Source: JAHEKB01 sp049115575 (GTDB lineage: Bacteria; Bacteroidota; Bacteroidia; NS11-12g; UBA9320). Taken from it: DNA of 64,000 nt. The notes below the pieces were generated by a model, which saw only the letters and a program-made list of their open reading frames with translations, was not told where the DNA came from and ran no database searches. Both the position numbers and the translations under genes were made by a program. Where the stretch lies: NCBI GenBank assembly GCA_049115575.1, contig JAGDZU010000001.1:124001-188000 (forward strand). Direction: 5' to 3'. Within the stretch, counting starts at the first letter, position 1, and the number at the start of each line of letters is the position of its first letter. This document shows, one piece after another, positions 15,917-26,400 of the stretch.

Positions 15917-18403
15917 TTAGATGTTCTTGAGCTCAATTAATGGTTTGGCTCGTTTGGCTTTAGCAATATCGTAAGATATAAGCAAACTAGGTAGCAACAA
16001 TAGATTGGAAAGTAAGGCAATGAACAAAGTGATAGCCGTAAATAAACCTAGTGCAATGGTTCCTCCAACACTTGAACCAGTAAATATGATAAAACCAAAG
16101 AACAGAATAACCGCAGTATATATCATACTTGTGCTAATCTCTTTCTGTACTTTTTTAACCGCCAAACTAATGTCTTTCGTGTATTTGAGTTCCATCTTGT
16201 ATTTGGTGAGGAAATGAATACTAAAATCTACGGCAATTCCAAAAGCAACACTAAACACCAATACTGTACTCGGCTTAAAACTCACTCCGCTATACCCCAT
16301 GATTCCAGCTGTAAATAATAATGGTATCATATTGGGTAAAAGCGAGATCAAAATCATTCTACCAGAAGTAAAGATTCCAGCCATTAGCAATGAAATAATA
16401 ATAAAAGCCACAAGAAGGCTAACAAGCAGATTAGAGATTAAATAGTCATTTCCTTTTAAAAATATAACACTGGTACCCGTTACATCTATATTGGTACGGT
16501 TGGCACTATCCACAGGAACATAGGTAGTGGTAGTATAAGAGTAATAAGTAGTATCCACTATATTCTCAGCAGAGTCCCAAACTTCTACATATAGAATGGA
16601 ATCTGTAAAATTCTCCTCAGTAACTCTTTCTAAATTAAATATGGAATCTGCAATACCTTGAACTTCTCCTCGCAATTCTTTGATTCTCACAGATCCAACA
16701 TCTTTCATTTGAATGCTTATTCTGGCTTTTGAATTAGTAGAATCTACCAAGCTGCTAATCATGTCTTGATTAGCATCTTGAGGAATGGCGCTAGTTATGT
16801 TCCCCAAATCAATGAGGCTAGGTGGTCTAAATCTTCTAACATCACCATCGTAATAGGCCTGATTTAAGAACTTCATCATCTGCGCAATAGATATGGGCTT
16901 AGAAAATTCAGGATATTCCATAAGTCTCCTTTCCAGATAATCTATGTTCAGCAGTGTTTGAACCGTTTGTACGCCTTGTTCTTGCTTAGTATCTATAACC
17001 AACTCAAATGGCATAACTCCATTAATATTGCCTTCGAAGAACTTTAGATCTTTATACATCTGTTCTTTTTCGGAAATATCGTCTAGCATATAGCCTATGT
17101 TCTTCACCTGAGTCATTCCAACTATGGAGAGAGCAGCAAATACTATAGTTACTATATATATGAGTTTCCTTTTATTGAGAACCAGATTAGATATTCCTTG
17201 AACTAAGTTGTTTAAGAATACATAGTCCAAATGCTTTACATGCTTGCTTTTAGGTGGAGGTAGAAAGCTAAATAGCACAGGGATGAGTATAATGGAAATC
17301 AGGAACACCGCCATGATACTCAAGAAGGCAACCAAGCCGAATTCTTGAAGTACGTCGCTGCCAGTAAGTATAAAAACTCCAAATCCTATACCTGTTGTTA
17401 AGTTGGTAAAGAAAACTGCCAATCCAACCTTGGCAATAACTCTTTGCAATGCCTTGATTTTATTTCTATGGCTTTTGTATTCTTCGTGGTATTTATTGAG
17501 CAGGTAGATACAATTGGCTATGCCAATAACCACTATCAAGGGTGGGAGCAAAGCCACAAACATGGAAATCTTAAATCCAAGAAGAACAAGTATACCAAGA
17601 CACCATGCCACTCCTACCAATACCACACTAATAGACATAATAAGAGTTGGGAAACTTCTAAAGAAGAACCATAGTATTAAGGAGGTAATCAGTATGGATA
17701 TCAAAGTGAACCGAATGAGTTCATCTTGTACTTTCTGAGACATTTCCGTTCTGATATATGGCAATCCCGAAAAATGAGGTTGTACATCATAGGGCTCGCA
17801 AATATCTTGGAACTTTGACTTGATATTGTTTACAAAATTGATTCGACGCTTGGTATCAAGTATTGACTTTTCGAGCGTAATCGCCATTAATGTGAAATCA
17901 GATCCCTCCTTGAAAAGCAGGCCTTCGTAAAACTTTAAGGATTTTATTCCCGCCATAATAGAATCCAATTGATGCTGGGTTCTGGGCTTGGCTTTTATGT
18001 AATTGTCATCGCTAAAAATGACGGTTTCAAAGGTGTCTTGTTCTATAATGGACTCCGTAGTCTTTTTAACAACATTTCTGATGTTTGAAATAGACAATAT
18101 CCTGTTTATGCCTTCTGAGTTCTGGAGCTCATATGTGAGATCGTACCAATCATTAAAGAAATCAAGATTTTTAATCTGTCCGCTGTTGATTCCAACCACC
18201 ATAACACTGCCATCGTCTCCAAATAAACTCTTGAATTCGTTGTAGGCTATGTAATCTGGGTCGTCTTCCGGAATGAATTTTGGGTTGTCATAAGCCAACT
18301 GAACCTGCGCTGCTTTATAGACCATAAGAATGGTCATTAGAATGAGCAATAAGACTAGGGTTCTACGGTTTCTAAGTATTGTTCCTGCTAACTTTTCCCA
18401 CAT
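15917..18403 (-). CDS. MMPL-type RND family transporter (HAE3-like)
   Basis: 828 residues and about 12 membrane helices in two repeats, each with a large loop after the first helix. Repeat 1: helix near residue 12, loop to about 230, then LIRFTLISILITSLILWFFF, the VVIGIANCIYLLNKYHEEY motif and further helices to FLPP. Repeat 2: a second loop to about 660, then five helices with VFSVAFGIAVDFSIHFLTKY. The paired GxxxD-type motif and size fit exporters of the MMPL/HAE3 group, which move lipids, hopanoids or other hydrophobic compounds using the proton gradient. No membrane-fusion protein or outer-membrane channel gene lies beside it. The sigma-factor gene begins one base after its stop, so the transporter may be part of the sigma-factor regulon. 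Confidence 0.85.
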   Translation of the reverse strand: MWEKLAGTILRNRRTLVLLLILMTILMVYKAAQVQLAYDNPKFIPEDDPDYIAYNEFKSLFGDDGSVMVVGINSGQIKNLDFFNDWYDLTYELQNSEGINRILSISNIRNVVKKTTESIIEQDTFETVIFSDDNYIKAKPRTQHQLDSIMAGIKSLKFYEGLLFKEGSDFTLMAITLEKSILDTKRRINFVNNIKSKFQDICEPYDVQPHFSGLPYIRTEMSQKVQDELIRFTLISILITSLILWFFFRSFPTLIMSISVVLVGVAWCLGILVLLGFKISMFVALLPPLIVVIGIANCIYLLNKYHEEYKSHRNKIKALQRVIAKVGLAVFFTNLTTGIGFGVFILTGSDVLQEFGLVAFLSIMAVFLISIILIPVLFSFLPPPKSKHVKHLDYVFLNNLVQGISNLVLNKRKLIYIVTIVFAALSIVGMTQVKNIGYMLDDISEKEQMYKDLKFFEGNINGVMPFELVIDTKQEQGVQTVQTLLNIDYLERRLMEYPEFSKPISIAQMMKFLNQAYYDGDVRRFRPPSLIDLGNITSAIPQDANQDMISSLVDSTNSKARISIQMKDVGSVRIKELRGEVQGIADSIFNLERVTEENFTDSILYVEVWDSAENIVDTTYYSYTTTTYVPVDSANRTNIDVTGTSVIFLKGNDYLISNLLVSLLVAFIIISLLMAGIFTSGRMILISLLPNMIPLLFTAGIMGYSGVSFKPSTVLVFSVAFGIAVDFSIHFLTKYKMELKYTKDISLAVKKVQKEISTSMIYTAVILFFGFIIFTGSSVGGTIALGLFTAITLFIALLSNLLLLPSLLISYDIAKAKRAKPLIELKNI

Positions 18404-18417
18404 GACAAAAAGGTCTG

Positions 18418-18425
18418 CAAAAGTA
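18418..18425 (-). promoter_or_regulatory. -7 promoter element of the RND/sigma operon
   Basis: On the minus strand TACTTTTG, an exact TAnnTTTG match, 14 bases ahead of ATG 18403. No obvious -33 TTTG. Confidence 0.5.
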
Positions 18426-18451
18426 GCTAATTAAAGACCTTAGCCAAGTAG

Positions 18452-19690
18452 CTAAAAACTTAATATTATAGAATGTATTGCGCGGATTCCTTCTTGTGAA
18501 AAAATCTCTAAATAGTAATGCCCAGTTTGCAAATGGCTAAGATCTAAGAATTCATTCATGATTAGACCGTTATCTATCAATTGACCATAAGTATTGAGCA
18601 CGCGATAGGTAGACTTGTCAGCTGCTCCTTTGAGATGTAAATGACCATTTGTTGGGTTGGGGTAAAGCCTATTGTTTTTGAGATTAAGTTCGTTTACTCC
18701 AACGCGGTTACATTTATTGAGTTCAAATTGAACTTTAGTTCTGATTTCCTCTATTCTATCTGCAATGGAATCCCCAGGACAAACCGTGCTGCATCCTTGC
18801 TTATGCATGGCTATGCTATTAAGATCTGGTGAACTGTTAAGGGGATGAGGAAATTTGTCGTAAGCTGAGATTTGTTCTTTAAACAGCTTCCAGGCAAGCA
18901 AGTCAATTAAGGAACCAATCATGGTGTCACTAGCTTGCGTTTTAGTGTAATCCCCAATCAAACAGACTCCCATGGTCCCGCCATTCTTAGAGCAGAAGTG
19001 AGCTCCTTGTATATTGTCTTCATCCGCCACACCCAAAGGATCTCTACCAATGTAAACATCTCCATTAGGTGCCACTAAGTAGTTGTAGCCAATGTCATCC
19101 CAACCGTTGGATTGAGTATGTAATAGGTAAATATTCCTCACTACATATGTAAAGTCGGTATGGGCATTATTACTTGCCGCATGATGGATAATGCAATGCT
19201 TAACGGTAACTGTGTTCCTCCCTGGTACTGGATTGTCAAGCCCTTCTCTCCATGTTGATGGGGGAATAACTGTGGGTTTGACACAATCTTCTGCCTTATA
19301 TTTTTGATTGCTGTTCTCTACAGATTGCATACCTGCATAAAAAAGCTCAATTTGAACCAAGCCTTTCCAGTTGGAATTCAACATTAGCGCATTGCTTGGT
19401 TCTAGAAGTATAAAAAAGTTTTGAGGGAATTCTAAGTGGTCATCCTCCATGGCTAACACTGATTTTTCAATTCCACCATAAGCAACGTTTACCACAGTCT
19501 CTTGAACAGTCAAGCTTTTAATCTTGACAGCTGTTATTTTTTGATCTGAGAAAATGCGTGAAGATGTAGATAAATATATAGTGTCTTTTACATAGGATTC
19601 TTGTGCGGCTATGAAATATTCATTTACCTGCCCAAAACAATTCAAGAAGGAAGAAGCTGCTAGTGCAAGATATAGAACCACAATTCTCAT
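18452..19690 (-). CDS. T9SS-exported N-acetylmuramoyl-L-alanine amidase (PGRP type)
   Basis: 412 residues. Signal peptide MRIVVLYLALAASSFLNCFGQ, an N-terminal beta-rich domain (to about 150), a PGRP/amidase_2 domain (about 155-330) and a type A T9SS sorting domain (about 342-412: NRLYPNPTNGHLHL, VLNTYGQLIDNG, LQTGHYYLEIF). The catalytic zinc site appears intact: HCIIHHAAS supplies the first His and MHKQGCSTVCPGD the second His and the Cys. IGYNYLVAPNGDVYIGRD and MGVCLIGDY are the usual core strands. It should cleave the amide between MurNAc and L-Ala of peptidoglycan outside the cell. It overlaps the IMPase-family gene by ATGA. Confidence 0.88.
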   Translation of the reverse strand: MRIVVLYLALAASSFLNCFGQVNEYFIAAQESYVKDTIYLSTSSRIFSDQKITAVKIKSLTVQETVVNVAYGGIEKSVLAMEDDHLEFPQNFFILLEPSNALMLNSNWKGLVQIELFYAGMQSVENSNQKYKAEDCVKPTVIPPSTWREGLDNPVPGRNTVTVKHCIIHHAASNNAHTDFTYVVRNIYLLHTQSNGWDDIGYNYLVAPNGDVYIGRDPLGVADEDNIQGAHFCSKNGGTMGVCLIGDYTKTQASDTMIGSLIDLLAWKLFKEQISAYDKFPHPLNSSPDLNSIAMHKQGCSTVCPGDSIADRIEEIRTKVQFELNKCNRVGVNELNLKNNRLYPNPTNGHLHLKGAADKSTYRVLNTYGQLIDNGLIMNEFLDLSHLQTGHYYLEIFSQEGIRAIHSIILSF

Positions 19691-20478
19691 AAAGCTATAT
19701 GCGATTGAATTACGTCTAGCAGTCTTGGAACAATTTCTTTATTGCCTGCCAGTATACTGTTTCCAAAAACGAAATCATCACCGCCTTTGAAATCGCAAAC
19801 AGTACCTCCGGCTTGTTGCACTATATAGCTTCCTGCAGCTACATCCCATGGGCTCAAATTCATTTCAAAAAAAGCGTCGAATCTGTATTCGGAGGTATAT
19901 ACTAAATCAATGGCAGCACTGCCCATTCTTCTCAATCCCTTTGTTTGTTTCATCAAGTCTTTAAGTACAGCTAAATATGAATCAATCTCCTCGAAATCAT
20001 GGTATGGAAATCCTGTTGCAAGAAGTGAGTCCGCCAAATGCGTTTTGCCGCTAATCTTGTATTCATGATCATTTAGATATGCTCCGCTTTCATCGGCCAT
20101 AAACAATTCTTTTTCCCAGGGAATATAGACACATCCAAAAACAGTTTGCTCGCCTTTTTGATATGCTATTGAAATCGAATATTGTTGATGTCCGAACAAA
20201 TAGTTGGTTGTGCCATCTAAGGGGTCTATTATCCAACGATTTTCCGAACTTATTTGGTCTACAGTGTCCTCTTCAGTTATAAAAGAGGCAGAAGGGGTAA
20301 TTTTACTCAAGGTGCGCACGAGTTGATTTTCACTTTCTATATCAACACTGCTCACCAGCTGATTTAAACTTTTCTCTTCTATGTCGCTGATGCTCAAAGT
20401 CCTGTGTTTACGCTTTTGAAAATCGCCCACTTCTTTCAGGGCTGCGTAAATTTGATTTATTTGGCTTCTTTGGAACAT
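19687..20478 (-). CDS. Inositol monophosphatase family phosphatase
   Basis: 263 residues. Metal-binding motifs of the family are complete: ITEEDT (Glu69/70), WIIDPLDGTTNY (Asp85, Asp88) and SPWDVAAGSYIVQQAGG near residue 213. Members hydrolyse inositol-1-phosphate, 3'-phosphoadenosine-5'-phosphate (CysQ type) or sugar phosphates; the sequence alone does not decide. PAP hydrolysis would make sense if sulfotransferases operate in this organism, since a sulfotransferase-like gene lies at 29.2 kb, but that is inference. Its 5' end overlaps the upstream glycosyltransferase gene by 22 bases, and its TGA overlaps the amidase ATG. Confidence 0.88.
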   Translation of the reverse strand: MFQRSQINQIYAALKEVGDFQKRKHRTLSISDIEEKSLNQLVSSVDIESENQLVRTLSKITPSASFITEEDTVDQISSENRWIIDPLDGTTNYLFGHQQYSISIAYQKGEQTVFGCVYIPWEKELFMADESGAYLNDHEYKISGKTHLADSLLATGFPYHDFEEIDSYLAVLKDLMKQTKGLRRMGSAAIDLVYTSEYRFDAFFEMNLSPWDVAAGSYIVQQAGGTVCDFKGGDDFVFGNSILAGNKEIVPRLLDVIQSHIAL

Positions 20479-21416
20479 AAGTAATGGTAGATTTGATGAA
20501 ATTCCTCTTTACTCGCAATATCCCATTTTCTCGCAAAAAATGCATTGGAATTTTTGAGAACGTCGCCGATTTCTTTATTAAGGTAAGAGGGTCCTTGATT
20601 TGTTCGGCTATCCCAACTGATATACCTCAGATCTGAGTTGATAATGGGGAAATTATAGTTCAAATTTTGGCTGATACTTTGTATGAATATTTCATCTGGA
20701 AAGCCAACATATTTAAAGTATTCTAATAAATGCGGTTCAGTTTTGTACTTAGAAATGAGAGCTTTAACCAAATCTCGGTGCAGACTGTACCAAGCACTTC
20801 CAGCATAGTAGTCCATTGGAGGTGATTTCCTCTTGAATATTGTATGATAAAGTTTCCAGTAGCTTCTAAATCCATGAAGTTTCTTGGTTAATTGTGTAAA
20901 TAGCGAATTTTCCTGAAACTGCCTGGAGTTAACAAGCCCAATTCCATTTTTAAAAGCGAAATGTTCATAATTACTCAATGGAATTTGATCTTTAAACTCT
21001 GAGTAGTCTTTGAATATGGTATGTTTCTCTTTCTTTTCTTGCTTAGAGTTTATGGGTAGTTTGTTATGATTGATAAAACTGGCTCCTTTAGTTATGGACA
21101 ATAACTCGTTCATACCATGAGCACTTTTCACAGGCAAATCTTCTCCAGATATTAGGTGGTAATAATCGAAATCAAAATTCATGCTATGCTCCAATAAGTG
21201 AAGACTAGCTAAAAGCAGACTATAATGCCCTCTTTTAACATTGAGTTCTTGTGGAATGCAATATTTAACTCGGTTACCGAGCAAAGTCTTTAATTCGGCA
21301 CTGTTTTTTTGATCGAGATGAATGATTACCTCAAAACCTTGCTCTACTAATGCATCAATAAGATAGTTCAGCTGTGATTTTGCTTTATGGGCAAGTATGG
21401 CAACTAAATGTTTCAT
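20457..21416 (-). CDS. Core-2/I-branching-type glycosyltransferase (GT14)
   Basis: 319 residues. MKHLVAILAHKAKSQLNYLI at the start, IIHLDQKNSAEL, then DYYHLISGEDLPVKS and YYAGSAWYSLHRDLVKAL match the GT14 group (beta-1,6-N-acetylglucosaminyltransferase or xylosyltransferase-like). No membrane helix, so cytoplasmic, likely acting on a lipid-linked or surface glycan. Its ATG shares a base with the stop of the upstream GT2 gene (TAATG), and its end overlaps the phosphatase gene. Donor sugar not determinable. Confidence 0.82.
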   Translation of the reverse strand: MKHLVAILAHKAKSQLNYLIDALVEQGFEVIIHLDQKNSAELKTLLGNRVKYCIPQELNVKRGHYSLLLASLHLLEHSMNFDFDYYHLISGEDLPVKSAHGMNELLSITKGASFINHNKLPINSKQEKKEKHTIFKDYSEFKDQIPLSNYEHFAFKNGIGLVNSRQFQENSLFTQLTKKLHGFRSYWKLYHTIFKRKSPPMDYYAGSAWYSLHRDLVKALISKYKTEPHLLEYFKYVGFPDEIFIQSISQNLNYNFPIINSDLRYISWDSRTNQGPSYLNKEIGDVLKNSNAFFARKWDIASKEEFHQIYHYLCSKEAK

Positions 21417-22390
21417 TATCCTATTATTCTACCGAGGTGATACATAAAGGGCTTTAGTGCTTTTACAACTCCTGATTTGTAATGATGCTGAGCGCTATAT
21501 GTAATACCTACAATAGGCGCCATAATAGCGCTTTTTATTAGCATCAATATATTGAATTTGATATTCCGAGTTCTCAATTTAGAAAGGTAAGCCCCTTTCT
21601 GATAATTAGCCTGGAGAAAAGATCTGACATTCTGTAAATGCGATTTGTGGTAGACTTCAATGTTTGGATCATACCAGATTTTGTGATTGTTTTTAAGCAA
21701 TCTGTCCTGTACATCAATTTCTTCAGCATATGCGAGCTTTCCACCTACCATGCCAAAGGTTTCCCTAAATCCACCAAGCTCTTTTAAGGTAGCCTTCTTA
21801 AAACCCATAGCACAACCGCTTAAATAAGCATTTTCTGGAAGAAATGCAGCAGAAGTTATAAAAACTGGTGTTTCTACAAACTCATCTAGAATCCAAGCTG
21901 AGGCATTGTCTCTCCAGTGAATGGTTCTGCCTCCAATTGCATCGTTATTATTATGTATAGCCCCACGTAGTTTTATCAGTAAATCGGGTGCGGGGTATGC
22001 ATCGTCATCTATATAGAATACCCAGTCCGCTTCGGCCGCCTTCCAACCGCTATTTCTAGCTTTGCTTAGACCCTTATCTGGCTCTATCAATTGCTTGATA
22101 ATTAAACCTTTATGAATCCAATCTTTTACAACTTTAACACTGTGATCCGTACAATCATTAAGTACAATAATCAGCTCATAATCCATTGCATCTTCCAGCT
22201 CAGTATAGTGGCTTAAGCTTTGATTTAATTGCTCAGCTCTATTATGAGTACATATTATTACTGATATCTCGGGCTTTTTTGGCAACTTAGCGACAATTTT
22301 ACTGAATTCATGGAGATAAACATCCTGATACTGACCTATAATAGAATTGATTCTCTTAAACGCTTGGTGAACAGCATCTCGAATGCCCAT
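21416..22390 (-). CDS. GT2 family glycosyltransferase
   Basis: 324 residues. GT-A fold with PEISVIICTHNRAEQL, GLSKARNSGWKAA, the DxD-type YIDDDAYPAP and the acceptor-side FGMVGGKLAYAEEIDVQDRLL; a weakly hydrophobic C-terminus could lie on the membrane. About 40 residues precede the first strand, longer than needed. The ATG at 22390 lies 81 bases inside the divergent glycosyltransferase gene; a TTG within KLPKKPE (near 22280) would remove the overlap, so the start is uncertain. It heads the cluster GT2-GT14-phosphatase-amidase. Confidence 0.85.
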   Translation of the reverse strand: MGIRDAVHQAFKRINSIIGQYQDVYLHEFSKIVAKLPKKPEISVIICTHNRAEQLNQSLSHYTELEDAMDYELIIVLNDCTDHSVKVVKDWIHKGLIIKQLIEPDKGLSKARNSGWKAAEADWVFYIDDDAYPAPDLLIKLRGAIHNNNDAIGGRTIHWRDNASAWILDEFVETPVFITSAAFLPENAYLSGCAMGFKKATLKELGGFRETFGMVGGKLAYAEEIDVQDRLLKNNHKIWYDPNIEVYHKSHLQNVRSFLQANYQKGAYLSKLRTRNIKFNILMLIKSAIMAPIVGITYSAQHHYKSGVVKALKPFMYHLGRIIG

Positions 22391-23446
22391 GATTTGAGTG
22401 AAGTGAATTTATATGTGAGCTGTGATCACGGAGTGTCAGAAAGCATATTGGATTACCTGAGCAATTTGGATTGGACTCATGGCAGCTATAGGCTTATTGA
22501 GCAGGAAAATCATTTAGGTGTTAAGGCGCATAACCTAAAGGCTTTTGAGTTAGCTGCGGAAATGGGAAATACCTTGATTTTGGAAGACGACCTATATGTA
22601 GCTCCATATTTTACCAAATACATTAGAGATGTATATCCAATAATAGCTGAAGATACTCAAGTTAAAGCTATATCACTTTACAGATATAGTTTTATGGAGG
22701 AGGATCATTTCCCATTTGAATTAATTCCCAATAGTGAATTTGTCTATTTCCAACAACGACCTTGTAGTAAAGGTTGCTTTTATGATAGTCGAATGGCAAA
22801 AGAGATGATAGATTTCTTTCGTGAATTCAATGGAAACTATGAAGATTACTTCTTGCCCTCAAAAGTGAGAAAATGGAATGGAACGAGCAGCTGGTTAAAA
22901 GGAGCTTATTGCTTCTTGCAAGAGGTAGATGGTTATTTAGCCTTTCCAAGGTATAGCCTAACTACTGATTTTGGCGATACCGGAGAACACATGAAACGTT
23001 CCGAACACAGAATAATCCATCATTCTTCATTGTATTTAGACAAAGAATTTAAGGTGGGTTCGCTTAGAACAAGTGTTAACATATATGACTCCTTTTATGA
23101 GCTCATACCATCTGTAATAAAAACTCATGTTACCGATTTACAGAACTACGATTTTGAAGTTGACCTTCACGGCTATAAGCAAAGCGATTCTCATCTCAAG
23201 GAATACATGCTTACCTCTAAAGAATGTGATTCAAGTGAAATGCAATGGGCTAGGGCATTAAAGCCGGCAATCTCCAATGTGTTGTTGAATCAAAAAGGAA
23301 CGTTCTTTTCATTGGCTAAAACAACAAGCGTAAAAGACATGAATAAAGAACAGAAGAAAGAAGAGGATTTCTTGTACTACTTTCCAGATACAAAGTTCAT
23401 GGACTTAATTAAGATGAAGTGGAAAGAAATTAGGTCGAGAAAGTAA
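22310..23446 (+). CDS. GT-A fold glycosyltransferase (GT2/GnT-I-like)
   Basis: 378 residues. MEINILILTYNRIDSLKRLV begins the fold at once, so ATG 22310 is well supported. ENHLGVKAHNLKAF and LILEDDLYVAP (metal-binding Glu92-Asp93-Asp94) follow; WNGTSSWLKGAYCFLQ and HMKRSEHRIIHHSS form the second half. The layout resembles eukaryotic GnT-I-type enzymes more than classical bacterial GT2. Donor and acceptor unknown. Its 5' end overlaps the divergent GT2 gene by 81 bases; its stop directly abuts the stop of the C25 peptidase gene on the other strand. Confidence 0.78.
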   Translation: MEINILILTYNRIDSLKRLVNSISNAHDLSEVNLYVSCDHGVSESILDYLSNLDWTHGSYRLIEQENHLGVKAHNLKAFELAAEMGNTLILEDDLYVAPYFTKYIRDVYPIIAEDTQVKAISLYRYSFMEEDHFPFELIPNSEFVYFQQRPCSKGCFYDSRMAKEMIDFFREFNGNYEDYFLPSKVRKWNGTSSWLKGAYCFLQEVDGYLAFPRYSLTTDFGDTGEHMKRSEHRIIHHSSLYLDKEFKVGSLRTSVNIYDSFYELIPSVIKTHVTDLQNYDFEVDLHGYKQSDSHLKEYMLTSKECDSSEMQWARALKPAISNVLLNQKGTFFSLAKTTSVKDMNKEQKKEEDFLYYFPDTKFMDLIKMKWKEIRSRK

Positions 23447-26400
23447 CTATCTCATCAAATAAATCTTCCCAAAACCTTGGTTGAATAAGGCGTCAGCAGA
23501 AGTTTCAAAATGTTTAATTTCTTCGCCATTTAGACTCGCATTTACCTTGTACAAATAGACTCCGTTCGCCAATTTATCTCCAAATTGATCAGTACCGTCC
23601 CAAGTAAAGTCAGATATATTATGTCCCACTTTCAACGCGCCTAATTCGGCAAGCCCAACTTCTCTAACTACCTTACCTGAAATGGTCATGATTTGTATGT
23701 TCAACTGATCTGGCATTTCTTCTCCAGTTAGCGTAAATACAAACCTCATACTATTGGTAAATGGGTTAGGGTAGGGGTAGAAATTTGAAATGCTAGACTC
23801 GCGAACCACTTTAAAGTTGATTTCATATGCGAGCTGACTAGATAGGTTTCCACTTTTATCTGCTACTTGAACGCTTAAATGATAATCACCAGTTGGTAGA
23901 TCTTGCCCTGTATATTCAAGTATGGCTTTTTCTCCCGGTGCAGAAGCTGGTGTAAATGAGATTTCATTCAAACTTTCTTCAAGCTGCACCTCAGAGTTAT
24001 CTGGGAAAGTAAGAAGAGCATTAAATGATGTGGATTCATCAATAAATAGAAATTCATTTTCATCTAACACCGACATTGTAATCACGGTATTGTGAGATAC
24101 TATATCTTCATCCATTATATGATTGCCATCGAATATTACATCTAGCAATGGGTTTTTCTCATCATTAGAAACATAAAACTTAAAGTTGTGAATGTTGTTT
24201 GCTAGTGTTTGTTCCAACTGATCCATATCAGGATTTACACTAACTACAATTCTATTGTCACCTGCCATTCCTTCTGTACTTACTTTAAATCCAACCTCGA
24301 GATAGTCATCGGTTTGCAGTGCGGCATATCTTTTTAATTCCAGAGTATCTCTTTCATTGAGTTCATTAAGCAAATAAGAGAGAACCAACACGCTATCCAT
24401 AGGCAAATCCGATATGTTTCGGTAAGCGATTTCTACCTGGAATGTATCTCCTTCTTGTAAGGTGTCTTTATTCTGATAGAGACTTATTTGTGGGTCAAGC
24501 GCTCCTTCTGGCACACCTTCATACAATAAAGACCACCTCCCTATTTGGGCCGGAGTCAGTTCTTCTTCATCGTAATAAGAGGCATATATTCTTAGATAGG
24601 GAAAGCTATCTGCATTAACAGTATTCAGGTTAAACTCTTTACTTGAAATGTCTGTAAATAATAGACTCTCAGTTTCATCTTCTTCAACTCCATAAATATC
24701 TATCAAGAGCTCTTCCGTTGGATTGTCTAATGGATCTATGATACGGTAGAAGCTACTCCAACTTTTCGCAGGTCCCACTCGTTGAGATAATAAAGATCCA
24801 CTAGGCGATAACGGATAAAGCAAAGTGGCGAAGTTGTTTCGCTGATTCTTCGGATCAACTGGGGAACCATAATTAGCAGTTACTTCGGATGCTTCACCAA
24901 TATTTAAACCTTTGGTACCAAACAAGCCATATGGATGTCCATCTCCAATGTCTCTAATCTTCTGAGCTCCAAATAATTCCATGGACTGGAACACCGTATC
25001 TTCCCAACTTCCAATACCAGTCTCTCCAGACAAGTATAGAAAGATGTGGTATCCTTCAGGAATATTATTTAAGTAATGCACAAAACTGTCTCTATCTTCT
25101 TGCTTTCTAGTATCGAACCAGTATGCACCGCTTCTTGAAAATGGCCAGTAGTACTTCTTATCTATATTCCAATTGTTTTTTGGCACGTATTTGTTGTACT
25201 TGCTACTATCCATGAAACGTTCCATAGAATTAGGATTTATTGCAACAGCCGCAGCACCACTATATAAGAAGCCAGGGTAGTGGTCCTTGCCACCAAATTT
25301 CATTCTACGAGTGGTAACAGGTTCTTGACCCCCACTAACCAAAATGTTATGTGTTATTGAGTTTCCTCTGCTGAACAGAAATTCTCTTCTGTTATGGTCA
25401 AGTTCTATATATGATTTCGTGCTTTCACTGAACTTATCAAAATAACCTTGAGACCATCCGTTTTCGCTGCCATATATAAATGAGAATGTAGAACCTACCC
25501 ATTTGGTGTCATCTTCATCTAATCGGACTCTCCAGAAATAATCTAGGCTGTCGAACGGTAGCAAATTGAATCTATGTTCTATGAGGTTGGCACCGGATAC
25601 CGGCCCAGAATTCAGCTTTAAAGGGCTGTTGAATAAAGGCGTAGTATCAATTTCAAAAATATAATCTGTGAATGACCCTAACAGATTGTTGTTCTGCGCT
25701 TGTAGCAATACTTCGGTTTCATTAATTATTCCATCTTTTGGTGGGTATACCGGGTAAATGCTATTTGACGGCATAAAGAAATCAACCAATCGTGTGTTGT
25801 TGAATTCTCCTAGTGGTGCAAGCTCATCAATATAGTTTCCTGAATCTATGATTATGGTGAATTGATTTTGACCTGCACTCCATTCGTTGTTTTTAATATA
25901 GAATTGAACATCCAGTGAATTGTGAACGTGCTCAAAAGATCTAGGACCAAACCTTCTAATACTGTCGTTATTGTATTTCACTTCAACATATACATTCGGA
26001 GTATCAGATTTAAATGATTTGCCGTGATTAAATATTGAAAAGTTTAGTGCAAACGAATCAGACTCTGCAGTCACATCACTTGGCGTTACGTTAACTGGTC
26101 CAACTATCTCATAGTCTGGCTTGTCTGGAGCAAAAAGTTTAATTGCTGGATCACCGTGATAGGTCATTTGTCTACACTGAGACCTATTGTAATTATTTAC
26201 TGGGTTTTGATAATCAAGCAAGGTCTGTTGAATGAGATGACCAATAGATTCACCGTAATTATCGTGATAAAGATTCGTGTAAAAATGAGTAGTCCAGTTG
26301 TGTAATTCGTTAATAAAACCATAAGCACTACTTGCAATCCAAGCTACTGCACCATTGTCTGGCTCAAATAAGTATTGTTCAGGCAATGAAGATGAACCGA

